A DNA stretch of 64,000 nucleotides from contig DATAUW010000017.1 in assembly GCA_036268055.1 (NCBI GenBank), forward strand, positions 186,001 to 250,000, in the 5' to 3' direction. Below the pieces are notes generated by a model. It did not search any database, was not told the origin of the DNA, and was given only the letters and a program-made list of their open reading frames with translations. Made by a program: the position numbers and the translations under genes. Source of the DNA: Verrucomicrobiia bacterium (GTDB lineage Bacteria; Verrucomicrobiota; Verrucomicrobiia; Limisphaerales; Pedosphaeraceae). Positions 9,930 to 20,741 of this stretch are shown here, piece by piece (within the stretch, counting starts at the first letter, position 1; each line of letters starts with the position of its first letter).

Positions 9930-10847
9930 ATGAATGATGAACAAATCCAAAAAGAAAAAAGCCCACGATCCCCAAAAACTTCTTTGGCCGACGCCATAGA
10001 ATTGGTTGGCAAACTTTACGCAAAAGCGAATCGTGCCGGATTAAAGCGCGAAGTTGCAGTTGGACCGCTTGGGTATAGCAGCCTAAACGGTGCCGCGATG
10101 TCAGCTTTAGCTGGACTGACACATTATGGCCTGATCGACCAAGCCGGTGGATTGGTGACTGTTAGCTCTCTGGCAGTTAAACTAATTCACCCCATCAACG
10201 AACAGCAAACACTAGAGGCTCGAAAGGAGGCAGCACTCAAACCCAAAGTTTTTTCTGATTTGTTCACTGGTGGCTTCCATGAGTGTTCGGAAGAAGTGCT
10301 AGCGAGCCATTTAATCCAAGGCGGTTTTGCTCCAGATATAGCAAAAAAAGTTGCCCGTGTTTACAAAGAAAATTCAGAGTTTGCAAAACTGAAATCGGGG
10401 GATTACAATGCTAGCCATGATCCTAAAAAGGACACTGCTGTTACGCCTCCGCTTGAGCATAAAAACGATGGAAAACCGGCCTTGGAGGGCGTAAAATTGC
10501 CTCTCACCGGAGTAGCGCCTTCAAAGCCAAATATGAATACAAATCCTTTGATATCCCAATTGCCAATCCCATTAGCAGAGGGCTTAACAGCCATTGTCCC
10601 CTATCCAATGGCGGAGGACGATTTCAATCTTCTCTTGGAAACACTTAAATTGTGGAAGAAAAAGCTCATCCAACCAATGGAAAAAGCTCCATCCGAAACA
10701 TTCCCGTTTGCGGCACTTTGGAAAAATGCCGACTTTGATAAAACGGTTAAAATCGTTGGTGTTATGGGAGAACGCGAAGGGCAGAAATATTACCAAACTG
10801 AAGACGGAACCGGAATACCCGAAAAAGAGTTGTTTCCTAACAAATAA
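9930..10847 (+). CDS. Uncharacterised protein with winged-helix-like N-terminus
   Basis: A 305-residue protein I cannot name. Residues about 18-88 (SLADAIELVGKLYAKANRAG through SSLAVKLIHP) have the helix-helix-helix-wing pattern of small winged-helix DNA-binding proteins. The middle, about 155-215, is polar and Pro/Lys-rich and looks like a linker. The C-terminal ~90 residues form a second block containing LPIPLAEGLTAIVPYP and LLETLKLWKKKLI. Codon use and A+T content differ from the flanking housekeeping genes, which suggests acquisition. A DUF1737-like gene follows after 24 bases, probably in the same transcript. A regulator role is inferred only from the N-terminal pattern. Confidence 0.65.
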   Translation: MNDEQIQKEKSPRSPKTSLADAIELVGKLYAKANRAGLKREVAVGPLGYSSLNGAAMSALAGLTHYGLIDQAGGLVTVSSLAVKLIHPINEQQTLEARKEAALKPKVFSDLFTGGFHECSEEVLASHLIQGGFAPDIAKKVARVYKENSEFAKLKSGDYNASHDPKKDTAVTPPLEHKNDGKPALEGVKLPLTGVAPSKPNMNTNPLISQLPIPLAEGLTAIVPYPMAEDDFNLLLETLKLWKKKLIQPMEKAPSETFPFAALWKNADFDKTVKIVGVMGEREGQKYYQTEDGTGIPEKELFPNK

Positions 10848-10871
10848 ACCATATCCAAAACAAAATATATC

Positions 10872-11105
10872 ATGAACAAGATCATTGAATATGCAGTAGT
10901 CGTAGCCTCAGTACACAATCATTGGGAAATGGGTGATGCGGTGAATGAGAAAATTAAGCAGGGCTTCCAACCTTATGGTCATCCCTGCGCCTCGGGAGCA
11001 ACTAGCAAAAACTCGGATGGCGATGATGAGTCCGATTTTATCATCGTTCAGGCGATGGTTAAATATGAGAGCGGCAAAGGCAATGTTGGTGCTATGGTTG
11101 GCTAA
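10872..11105 (+). CDS. DUF1737-like small protein
   Basis: A 77-residue acidic protein. The pattern EYAVVVAS ... VNEKIKQGFQPYGHPCASG ... FIIVQAMVKYE matches DUF1737-type proteins, in which a short strand is followed by a helix, the W/F-QP-G-P turn and a final Q-MVK strand. The function of the family is unknown. It lies 24 bases downstream of the 9930 gene on the same strand and shares its A+T-richer composition, so the pair was probably acquired together. About 285 bases after it, up to 11392, show no gene. Confidence 0.6.
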   Translation: MNKIIEYAVVVASVHNHWEMGDAVNEKIKQGFQPYGHPCASGATSKNSDGDDESDFIIVQAMVKYESGKGNVGAMVG

Positions 11106-11392
11106 TTGAATAAACGCTTCCAACCCCGCTTTTACGACTTGTCATTACATATCTTTTTCGGAGATAAATAAGTTGAGTTGCAAATTATTGTTTGTTAGGC
11201 GATTGCGACGATTTTATTTTTCAGATTATCCACGTTAAATAGTAATGTTCTGGTTGACGAAACATCCTTTGCGGAATACATTTTTTGCTCTTTTATTGGG
11301 CTTTTAAGCGTTAGTAGAAACATTGATTCGTCAGAATAAAAGATGTGTACAATGACAAGCCATAAATGGCTGGGCTAAGATCTTTCGTCCCT

Positions 11393-11718
11393 GGGACTTC
11401 GGACGGCTGCGCGGCAGCGCAGCCCTACCATGCGCTGGGATATCAGTTGTCCCTGCGGGAATTTGGCGGGGTTGGCAGGGCTATGCGAGGGTGGGGAAAA
11501 GTTATGTTCTCAACGCATTTAAGTCGCATCTGTGGTGAGGTCCGCCGTCCCTGCCGGGACGGATTTTTTGTTTGAGGTTTGTCCGGGGATGTTATCCCCG
11601 GCTGATGTCGGGCAACCCTCCGGGTTGCAAGACTGAGATGCGGGCGATAGGCATGTAGATGGGAAGTGTATTGGCGGGACGCCGAACACGACACGCGGGA
11701 CGCATGCGATCCCCAAGA
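11393..11718. repeat. Composite hairpin repeat cluster, right flank of accessory patch
   Basis: Several hairpins in a row. The first is GGCTGCGC/GCGCAGCC at 11405-11424, inside a unit (11393-11430) shared with 43970-44007. Next are CCGTCCC/GGGACGG followed by a T-run (11545-11570, terminator-like), CCGGGGAT/ATCCCCGG (11583-11601) and GCAACCC/GGGTTGC (11612-11628). Bases 11612-11718 are a direct repeat of 8315-8423. Together with that copy it brackets the A+T-richer patch. No protein gene is supported in it. Confidence 0.8.
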
Positions 11719-11765
11719 ACTACTTTGGTTTCATTCGCGAACGGAAGGGAAGCTTGGGGTTTTTA

Positions 11766-12962
11766 TTATTGCGGGATGGCGCGGTAGAAGCGGCTGGCGT
11801 TGTTGGTGGCGTCAGGGTCCACGAAATCTATGGAGCCTTGGACAACCTGGTTGGTGCAGACGGGGGTCCAGTTCAACAGGTCGGTGGTGTATTCGACGCG
11901 GAACCAGGCGCCGTCGGGGCCGATGGCGTTGACGTGGAAGCTTTGGTCGGGCAGCACGGCGACGGTGCGCGGGAGGTTTTCAAAGATGACGGCTTCGGCG
12001 CGCGCGGGATATCCGACGGCGTAGGCGGGCGGTTGGTTGGTGGAGGGGGTGATGGATAGAATGACGGTGCGGCTGAGGAGGTTCGACTGGGCGGCGTCCA
12101 TGGGCACGATGGTGGTTTGGGCGTAGGCTTGGCCGGCGGGGATGACGACGGTGTTGCTGATCACGGCGTAGTCGAGGCCGTTGGTGGCGGTGCCGGTTAT
12201 ATTATAATTGATGGCGAGGTCGGCGGAGACATCGCCGTAACGGGTGAAGGTGAAGGTGGCGCTTTTGGGCCCGCAGTTAGTGATGCGGGTAAATTGGATG
12301 GGAGGCCAGTTGGTCCAGGAGGGTGTGGCGTTGGTGGAGCCGAGTGTGACCCAGCAGTTGGTTCCCGCGACGGCGATGGGGTCGGTGGCGACGACGCGGA
12401 CGATGTCGAGGCGATTGGTTCCGGTGGAGATGGGCGGGAGGACGGTGATGGTGACGGGTGCGGAGGTGACGCTGAGGGCGACGTAGGCGGGATCAATCGG
12501 GATGGGCGATGGGTCTGGGACTAAAAATCTAGTTCGCCGGGCGACGGCCCTCAAGGAATAGGTGGCGGGCGGGGGATTGGTCCAGACGTAGGTGAATTCG
12601 GGTAGGTACGATATGCCGTACGGGAATTGGGGCAGTTGTAAACCGCGCGGGAAGGAATTGCTGACTCGATTGGCGGCGCCGAGGTCGTTGGTGCCGGCGA
12701 AAATTTCGACGTTGGTGAATTGACCGATGTTTGGCCCGTAATCGCCGGCATAAACAAAGATGGGGATGTCCACGGGTGAGTAAAAGGTGGCGCGGTTTGC
12801 GGGGCTGAGAATTCGGACTTGCGGGACGACGTAGGGAGCGACGACGGGGCTGAGCCAGAGAGTCGGCGTCTGCGATGGGGCGGCGCAGGCGAACAGGAAG
12901 ATGAATAGGGCGATGGCGCCGGGATTCTTCAGGGCGCGGGAGAACGAACGAAATGTTTTCAT
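11766..12962 (-). CDS. Secreted protein with Calx-beta-like domain
   Basis: A 398-residue exported protein. A basic N-terminus and hydrophobic segment ALFIFLFACAAP (about residues 17-28) form a signal peptide. Residues about 45-175 resemble an Ig-like fold (PANRATFYSPVDIPIFVYA). Residues about 215-330 match a Calx-beta pattern (ATFTFTRYGDVSADLAINY, then TVVIPAGQ). The last ~50 residues, with FRVEYTTDLLNW and SRFYRAIPQ, are the C-terminal module found on many verrucomicrobial secreted proteins. Enzymatic residues were not recognised. It is probably a cell-surface or extracellular adhesive protein. It is transcribed alone from the right-hand side of the repeat cluster. Confidence 0.75.
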   Translation of the reverse strand: MKTFRSFSRALKNPGAIALFIFLFACAAPSQTPTLWLSPVVAPYVVPQVRILSPANRATFYSPVDIPIFVYAGDYGPNIGQFTNVEIFAGTNDLGAANRVSNSFPRGLQLPQFPYGISYLPEFTYVWTNPPPATYSLRAVARRTRFLVPDPSPIPIDPAYVALSVTSAPVTITVLPPISTGTNRLDIVRVVATDPIAVAGTNCWVTLGSTNATPSWTNWPPIQFTRITNCGPKSATFTFTRYGDVSADLAINYNITGTATNGLDYAVISNTVVIPAGQAYAQTTIVPMDAAQSNLLSRTVILSITPSTNQPPAYAVGYPARAEAVIFENLPRTVAVLPDQSFHVNAIGPDGAWFRVEYTTDLLNWTPVCTNQVVQGSIDFVDPDATNNASRFYRAIPQ

Positions 12963-13101
12963 GACGAGTCCTCGTTAAGGTGTCAAATCAGTTTAATTAG
13001 AGGGCATTATGGCAAAATGGCGGCGAAAGTCAAGGATCGCGGGGCCGGAGTTGTCCTACAAGTTGAGAGATTGCGGGACAGGTGGTTGCGAAAAATTGCA
13101 G

Positions 13102-13977
13102 TCAGAGCAAGGTGGGTTCGCCGGGATCGGGGGGAGGAGCGGCGATGGGCGCGATTGTGGTGACAATGGGTGCGGATGTGGGAGCGTCGGCGGTTTGTGG
13201 CGGGGGATTTTGGAGGGCGACGAGGGCGGGACGAATGAGTTTGCCTTGGTAGGTGTAGCCGGTGGCGATGGTGTCGCGGACGCGGGGGTTGGCCATGGAG
13301 ACGGCCTGGGAGTCGGGCGACTCGTGGACCTTGGGATCGAAGGGAGCGTCGGGCGTGGCGACGAAGGGGACGAGGCCGATGCGACGGGCGACATCGCGGC
13401 AGGCGTTTTGAAATTGGCCGAGTTGGTCAATCAAACTTGGCTGGCCGGAACGCACGGCGGCCTGGTTCAAACCATAGGTGTGATCGAGCAATCGCACGAC
13501 GACTTGCAACCAATCGTTTTCGGCGCGATGAAGTTTTTCGACTTCGAGTCGCAAGGTGGCGCGTTCGCTGTCGTTGGCTTTTTTGAGAAAGTCGGTGAAG
13601 GCGGCGGTCTCGGCGCTCATGCGTTCGGAGATTTCTTTTGAGGCGATGTTGGTGCGTTGCGCGTGTTCCTGGACGGTCTGCCATTGCGAAGTGGCGCCAC
13701 CGATTTGGGCCGCGAGCGCTTCGAGATTTTGAATTTGCGAGATGGTGGAAACCACCGCGCCGGTCTCGACCATTTTCACGGCGGCAAGATATTCCAAAAC
13801 GTAAGGCATCACGGCGAGCACCGCACCGACGATTCCGCAACAGACAAAAAGCACCGCCTCCACCGAGCTAAATGCGCCTTCGTGTCCGTGATAAACAAAC
13901 CACGCGAACGCGAGCAGGATCGCGTCGCCCACGAAAAAGGGCCACTTCATCAATTTGACGGCGGTTGGATCAGTCAT
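13102..13977 (-). CDS. Membrane protein with GrpE-like C-terminal domain
   Basis: A 291-residue protein starting MTDPTAVKLMKWPF. Two adjacent hydrophobic helices (about 14-33 and 43-63) anchor it in the inner membrane. A long alpha-helical, probably coiled-coil stretch (about 80-185) follows. The segment containing VPFVATPDAPFDPKVHES and GYTYQGKLIRPALVAL corresponds to the GrpE head (FDP-HE ... GY---RV-RPA-V). The end is Pro/Ala-rich. GrpE is normally soluble and dimeric through a long helix, so this could be a membrane-tethered DnaK nucleotide-exchange relative, but that is inferred. A longer frame reaches 14124 but has no better start or extra domain. Confidence 0.7.
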   Translation of the reverse strand: MTDPTAVKLMKWPFFVGDAILLAFAWFVYHGHEGAFSSVEAVLFVCCGIVGAVLAVMPYVLEYLAAVKMVETGAVVSTISQIQNLEALAAQIGGATSQWQTVQEHAQRTNIASKEISERMSAETAAFTDFLKKANDSERATLRLEVEKLHRAENDWLQVVVRLLDHTYGLNQAAVRSGQPSLIDQLGQFQNACRDVARRIGLVPFVATPDAPFDPKVHESPDSQAVSMANPRVRDTIATGYTYQGKLIRPALVALQNPPPQTADAPTSAPIVTTIAPIAAPPPDPGEPTLL

Positions 13978-14188
13978 GGCGAAAGGGTAGGAAAAATTGC
14001 GCGACAGTTCAAGGATGGGTCTGAGAATGGGATGGCGACATCGTGTACAAGAAGGATTGTTGAGCGTTCCAACGTCTTGCCCGATTGTATAGGTCGGACT
14101 ATACTTCAATTCGCACAGCATCAAACGAAGAGAAGAAAAAATTCGTTTGATTGTCCTGAGAGTCGCCGGTCGTTCGTCTTAGGTATAT

Positions 14189-14881
14189 ATGAAGACAAAG
14201 AAATCGAAAAAAACTACGAGAAAGATCATTGCCATCACCCATGTCACGCTGGACGGCGTGATGCAAGCGCCGGGGGGCCCCGAAGAGGATTCGACGAACG
14301 GGTTCACTCACGGAGGCTGGAGCGGGCCATACGGGGACGAAGAGACGGGCCGGGTCGTTGACGAGATTGTCACCGGTGAATTCGGCCTGCTTTTGGGACG
14401 CCGAACCTACGAGATCTTCGCCGCCTATTGGCCGAATCATGGCGACAATCCTATCGGCAAGGCGTTCAACCAGGCGGCGAAATATGTCGCCACACGGAGC
14501 CTCGATCAACTCGACTGGAACAACTCCCATAAAATAAACGGCGATGCCGTGAGTGGAGTCCGCCGGTTAAAGGCCACGGCTGGGCCGGAATTGCACATCT
14601 GGGGCAGTGGCGATTTGCTGCAGTCGCTGATTGCCGCCGACCTCGTGGACGAATACCGCGTGTGGGTTTATCCAGTAGTGCTCGGCAAAGGAAAGCGGTT
14701 GTTCGAAAATGGTGTGCCGCCGCGCCGCCTAACTTTGGTTGAATCGCGAAGCAGTTCCGAGGGCGTCCTTCTCAACACTTACCGGCCGGCTGGTCCTCTT
14801 CCGAAAGCGCCGACTCAATCGAAAAAGCCATCAAAGGGGGAACTGCTTCGTCGGAAGAAACTGGCGGCCGAAGGTTCCTGA
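14189..14881 (+). CDS. Dihydrofolate reductase-family (RibD C-terminal-like) protein
   Basis: A 230-residue NAD(P)H-dependent reductase-like protein. It has the family opening KIIAITHVTLDGVMQAPGG, the GRRTYEIFAAYWP motif, and LHIWGSGDLLQSLI with VYPVVLGKGKRLF near the end, as in YwjB/YyaP-type proteins. The last ~30 residues form a Lys/Pro-rich basic tail unusual for the family. The N-terminus KTKKSKKTTRK is also basic. The substrate is unknown. It is transcribed divergently from the GrpE-like gene, 211 bases away. It ends 97 bases before ligA on the same strand. Confidence 0.85.
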   Translation: MKTKKSKKTTRKIIAITHVTLDGVMQAPGGPEEDSTNGFTHGGWSGPYGDEETGRVVDEIVTGEFGLLLGRRTYEIFAAYWPNHGDNPIGKAFNQAAKYVATRSLDQLDWNNSHKINGDAVSGVRRLKATAGPELHIWGSGDLLQSLIAADLVDEYRVWVYPVVLGKGKRLFENGVPPRRLTLVESRSSSEGVLLNTYRPAGPLPKAPTQSKKPSKGELLRRKKLAAEGS

Positions 14882-14960
14882 GTCTGGCGCTGAAGGCGAA
14901 CCGCGATAGACGCAACGCGTTCTTCAAGCTGGAATTCGATTTGCGGCTGGGGCATTTTGA

Positions 14961-17010
<2,050 letters not shown>

Positions 17011-17012
<2 letters not shown>

Positions 17013-17076
17013 CCACGGATGGAACACGGATAAATGGGTTTCTAATCTGTGTTTCGTCCGTGTTCCATCCGTGGCT
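17011..17076. repeat. Perfect 20-bp inverted repeat after ligA
   Basis: The 20 bases at 17011-17030 are exactly complementary to 17057-17076, with a 26-base loop. The left arm overlaps the last two bases of the ligA stop codon. The arm contains the word CCACGGATGGAACACGGA, a type of dispersed repeat seen in several phyla. The perfect pairing would form a very stable RNA hairpin and could stop transcription or protect the 3' end. An A-run, not a T-run, follows on the plus strand. Confidence 0.85.
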
Positions 17077-17171
17077 GATAAAAAAATTTCAGCCACAGTG
17101 AACGGCATTGAAAAGTTTCGAGTAACTCGTACAATCACTTAGCGTCGCAGCGCCATTGAGTTACTTGAGTT

Positions 17172-17960
17172 ATGCGCAAAAAAATAATCTCGCTGGTTAT
17201 ATTATTTGAGTTACTCGCTTGTGTTGGATTTTCGCAAACGAACGCGGCGCTGCCATCAAGCTCAATCGCCTTGTCTCCGCTCACCGGCTGCAAACAAGTT
17301 TTGCTGGTAACGACTGCCGACTGGCCCGTTGTGACGGGAACGATGCGACGTTTCGTGCGAACCAATGCGGAATCGTCCTGGATTCAGGTGGGTGAAAGTA
17401 TTCCGGTGGTTGTGGGACGCAACGGTCTCGGTTGGGGGCGTGGATTGAATGCAGTGCCGAACCCCGCGATGCCCGCCAAGCATGAAGGCGATGGCAAAAG
17501 TCCGGCGGGAATTTTTCGGCTGAGTTCGGCGTTTGGTTTGTTATCGGTGGATAAGGTTGCGCCGTTGAAATTGCCGTATGAATATTTGACCAATGGAATT
17601 GAATGCGTGGATGACGTGAAATCGGCGCATTACAATTCCATCGTGGATCGCGCGCAAACGCAACCGGTGGATTGGAATAGTTCGGAAAAGATGAACACTG
17701 TCGCGCAGTATCGCCTGGGCGTGGTGGTAGAGCATAACACCGATCCGCGCGAACCCGGCGGCGGTTCGTGCATCTTTATTCACACTTGGGCCGGGCCGCA
17801 AACGGGCACGAGCGGCTGCACGGCGATGGCTTCGGAGAATATTGACACGGTCGTGCCGTGGCTGGACCCGGCGGATGCGCCCGTGCTGGTGCAGTTGCCG
17901 GAGGCTGCGTATCGGCGGTGGCGGGTGGAATGGGAGTTGCCGCAAATCACCAAATTTTAA
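17172..17960 (+). CDS. Secreted L,D-transpeptidase-like (YkuD-type) protein
   Basis: A 262-residue exported protein with a signal peptide at residues about 1-22 (KKIISLVILFELLACVGFS). The catalytic region has FIHTWAGPQTGTSGCTAM, with His204 and Cys216. This fits the HxnG(S/T)xGC(I/T) motif of YkuD L,D-transpeptidases, which cross-link peptidoglycan or attach proteins to it. Upstream PVVVGRNGLGWGRGL and KHEGDGKSPAGIF are the typical 'G-GDGKTPEG-F' approach to the active site. The PBP4 gene follows 31 bases later on the same strand, so both may act on the cell wall together. Confidence 0.85.
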   Translation: MRKKIISLVILFELLACVGFSQTNAALPSSSIALSPLTGCKQVLLVTTADWPVVTGTMRRFVRTNAESSWIQVGESIPVVVGRNGLGWGRGLNAVPNPAMPAKHEGDGKSPAGIFRLSSAFGLLSVDKVAPLKLPYEYLTNGIECVDDVKSAHYNSIVDRAQTQPVDWNSSEKMNTVAQYRLGVVVEHNTDPREPGGGSCIFIHTWAGPQTGTSGCTAMASENIDTVVPWLDPADAPVLVQLPEAAYRRWRVEWELPQITKF

Positions 17961-17991
17961 CGGTGGAGACGCGGAGAGAAAAATAAATGAT

Positions 17992-19551
17992 ATGAAAAAA
18001 TGGATCCTCAAATTTTCGCTGGCGGCAATTTTAATTAGCGGCGCGGGCAGTTTTGCTTTGGCGCAAGAAACGAGCAAAGCCATTGAAGTGGCGAAAGAGC
18101 CGGAGTCGGTGGAGGCGTTGCAAAAAAACATTCGCGAACTGATTGAGAATCCGCGCTACGACGCGGCGATGTGGGGTATCAAGATCGCATCGCTGGATTC
18201 GGAAAAAATTTTGTTCGAGCACAACGCGCAAAAACTTTTCAGCCCGGCTTCGAACTCGAAACTCTATACGATGGCGCTGGCGTTGACGCGGCTCGGGCCG
18301 GAGCATCGCATCAAGACCTCGCTTTACGCCAAGGGGCGTCCCAACGAAACCGGCACGTTGAACAGCGACCTTATTATCTATGGCCGCGGCGACCCGACCA
18401 TCAGCGGTGAATATAATCACGGTGACGTGATGCGCGCGTTTGAGCCGTTGGTGGCAGCGCTCACGAATGCGGGCGTGAAAGAGATCGCCGGTGACTTGAT
18501 CGGCGACGATAGTTTTTTTCACAGCGCGCCGTTTGGAGCGGGCTGGGATTGGGGCGATTTGGAGGCGGATTATGGAGCGGAAATTTCCGCGCTCACGATC
18601 AATAGCAACACGGTCCAGCTGATCGTGAAGCCGGGCGAAAGCATCGGCACGGTGGCGCGATTGGCGTTTTCGCCGCCCACGACTTACATCGCGATAAGCA
18701 ATCGCACCGAGACAACGGCGAAAGGCACGCGAAGCACGTTGCGGTTGTATCGTCCGCTGGGTGAAAATCTGGTTTATGTCACCGGCCACGTGCCGCTGGA
18801 CTATGCGGGTTCGAGCGAAGACGTGACGATGCACGACCCGGCGGCGTTGTTTGCGTCGCTGTTCAAGGAAGCGTTAAAACAGCATGGCATCGCGGTGTCG
18901 GGAGTCACGCGGTCCGCGCATTGGCTGGATCGGGAAAATGCGCCGCTGGATTTTTCGCAATGGTCGGAGATCGGCGTGGTGGAGTCGCGGCCGTTTCGCG
19001 AAATCATCAAGTCGGTCGAGAAGCCTTCGCAAAATCTTTACACCGATATGATGTTGGAATACGTCGGCGCAAACGCGCTGGGCACAAATGCGACCGGCGC
19101 ATCCACCGAAGCCGGTTTGCGTGAACTGGGATCTTTTTTGGCGAAGGCAGGCGTGCGCCGGGGCGATACGATTTTTGACGAAGGCTCGGGACTTTCGCGC
19201 AATAATTTAACGACGCCGAACGCGACGGTCGCGCTGCTGACTTATATGTCGCGGCAAAAAGATTTTCCGGTCTATTACGACGCTTTGCCGATTGCTGGCG
19301 TGGACGGGACATTGCGGCGGTGCATGAAAGGCACACCTGCGGCGGGAAATGTGCGCGCAAAAACGGGGACGCTGCGCTGGGCGAATTCAGTTTCCGGTTA
19401 CATGACCAACGCGGTTGGTGAACACCTGGTTTTCTCGATGATGTTGAACCGATTCCAATCGCCGCCGGGTTACGAACGCTCGAAGACGGCGGACATGGAT
19501 GTCATTCTGGAGATGCTGGCGAAATTTGCCGTGAACAGTGGGACCAAATAA
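17992..19551 (+). CDS. dacB: D-alanyl-D-alanine carboxypeptidase/endopeptidase (PBP4 family)
   Basis: Periplasmic serine peptidase that trims or cleaves peptidoglycan cross-links. The 519-residue protein begins MKKWILKFSLAAILISGAG, a signal peptide ending near ALAQ. Active-site motifs are SNSK (Ser87-Lys90), SRN (Ser402-Asn404) and KTG (457-459), in the S13 family order, with the large insertion between the first two as expected. The ATG at 17992 is chosen because the signal peptide starts there. Upstream codons in the same frame lie in the previous gene. It follows the L,D-transpeptidase-like gene closely. Confidence 0.95.
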   Translation: MKKWILKFSLAAILISGAGSFALAQETSKAIEVAKEPESVEALQKNIRELIENPRYDAAMWGIKIASLDSEKILFEHNAQKLFSPASNSKLYTMALALTRLGPEHRIKTSLYAKGRPNETGTLNSDLIIYGRGDPTISGEYNHGDVMRAFEPLVAALTNAGVKEIAGDLIGDDSFFHSAPFGAGWDWGDLEADYGAEISALTINSNTVQLIVKPGESIGTVARLAFSPPTTYIAISNRTETTAKGTRSTLRLYRPLGENLVYVTGHVPLDYAGSSEDVTMHDPAALFASLFKEALKQHGIAVSGVTRSAHWLDRENAPLDFSQWSEIGVVESRPFREIIKSVEKPSQNLYTDMMLEYVGANALGTNATGASTEAGLRELGSFLAKAGVRRGDTIFDEGSGLSRNNLTTPNATVALLTYMSRQKDFPVYYDALPIAGVDGTLRRCMKGTPAAGNVRAKTGTLRWANSVSGYMTNAVGEHLVFSMMLNRFQSPPGYERSKTADMDVILEMLAKFAVNSGTK

Positions 19552-19631
19552 AAAATGTAAAATGCAAAATTAAAAATGGGGTACGCGCCATTTAGGCTCC
19601 GGCGAAATTTCGGGATGCAGAAACTTTGTAA

Positions 19632-20198
19632 TCACGGCACGCTGCATTGCTTCGCCGCTTTCGCGTAGTAATCCTGATTATACGCCTCGGCCACATAGAA
19701 TTCTTGCGCGGGTGAAATCTGAGTCGTGATCGGTTTTGAAAATAATTTAGCCTCTGCTGACATGGATTTTTCGGCGGCCTGTTGCTGTTCCGGCGAGTAA
19801 TAAAAAATCACCGATCGCCCTGCGATAGAATTGGATTGCGTCAGCTTGTGCGACGTCCAGAAGACTTGCAAAATTTTTTCGAGGCTGGTTCGCGTCGGAT
19901 CATAAACCACACGCGCAACCTCGGTATGTCCCGACTTGCCGCGGCTGACCTGCTCATGCGTTGGATTGGCCGTTGTCCCGCCCATATAACCCGCCGTCAC
20001 CGACACGACGCCCGGCACTTGCTTAAAGACCGCTTCGGTATGCCAAAAACATCCCATGCCCAAGGTGATCACCTGTGCCCCGGGCGGAATTGCCGGAACG
20101 ACGGCCGGCGATTCGGGCGCGGGCGGCTGCGAAATCGCATTCGCATACCAGAACCCGCCGATGCCAATTAGTATGGCTGCCAGGCAAACAAATTTCAT
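19632..20198 (-). CDS. msrA: Peptide-methionine (S)-S-oxide reductase, exported or membrane-anchored
   Basis: Repairs oxidised methionine in proteins. The motif GMGCFWHTEAVF carries catalytic Cys50. VTAGYMGGTTANPTHEQVSRG and GHTEVARVVYDP follow, as in MsrA. A possible resolving cysteine lies close to the C-terminus (KQCSVP). The N-terminal ~24 residues, FVCLAAILIGIGGFWYANA, are hydrophobic, so this MsrA is likely secreted or tethered and acts outside the cytoplasm. Length (188) is normal with that added segment. It lies just after greB and may share the leftward transcript. Confidence 0.95.
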   Translation of the reverse strand: MKFVCLAAILIGIGGFWYANAISQPPAPESPAVVPAIPPGAQVITLGMGCFWHTEAVFKQVPGVVSVTAGYMGGTTANPTHEQVSRGKSGHTEVARVVYDPTRTSLEKILQVFWTSHKLTQSNSIAGRSVIFYYSPEQQQAAEKSMSAEAKLFSKPITTQISPAQEFYVAEAYNQDYYAKAAKQCSVP

Positions 20199-20231
20199 AT
20201 CACATCCATCCGCAGTTCCAACTATAACCTA

Positions 20232-20732
20232 TCACTCGTAAGAAATCTCAACTATCGTCCAATCCTGTTCGCCAGCGGGCATTTTGAATTTCACCTGCTG
20301 TCCAAGCTGCTTTTTCAACAGCGCCCGCGCAATCGGCGAAGTCCAACTGACCCAATTCCGATCCAGATCCATCTCGTCAACGCCCACGATCCGATAGCTG
20401 GCCTCCTCACCATCTCCGCCCCGCAGTTTAACCGTCGCGCCAAAAAAGATTTGTTCCCAGGGCGGTTCCGGCGGCGGCGATATGACTGCGGCAGCGAGGC
20501 TCTGTTGCAGATAAGAAATTCGCGGCAGCAAAGATTGGCGTGCGCGTTTGTTGTCGTCTGAACTCGAAGCCGCGAGATCCTGTGACTTTTGTAGAAGAAC
20601 GCCAAGTTCGTTTTCCAAATTCTTCGCCCCTGCTGGCGTTAGATAATTTTTTCCGCCCGGCACCGAGAATGGCCGCACCGCGGGCAGTGGATCAGGCGCA
20701 TCGTCCGATTCGCGCGTGAAGGCTTTGCTCAT
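20232..20732 (-). CDS. GreA/GreB-family transcription factor
   Basis: A 166-residue relative of the transcript-cleavage factors that rescue backtracked RNA polymerase. The N-terminal half has the coiled-coil region beginning KNYLTPAGAKNLENELGVLL. The C-terminal FKBP-like half has IFFGATVKLRGGDGEE, then YRIVGVDEMDLDRNWVSWTS and PIARALLKKQLGQQVKFKMP. The order fits GreB. The acidic residues at the coiled-coil tip cannot be confirmed by eye, so an antagonist-type paralogue is possible. It starts 9 bases after the hisC stop and is probably cotranscribed with hisD-hisC. Confidence 0.85.
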   Translation of the reverse strand: MSKAFTRESDDAPDPLPAVRPFSVPGGKNYLTPAGAKNLENELGVLLQKSQDLAASSSDDNKRARQSLLPRISYLQQSLAAAVISPPPEPPWEQIFFGATVKLRGGDGEEASYRIVGVDEMDLDRNWVSWTSPIARALLKKQLGQQVKFKMPAGEQDWTIVEISYE

Positions 20733-20741
20733 AACCAGCCA

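Noticed and set aside
8276-11718. Prophage
   Set aside because: No integrase, capsid, portal, terminase or lysis gene is present in this A+T-richer stretch.
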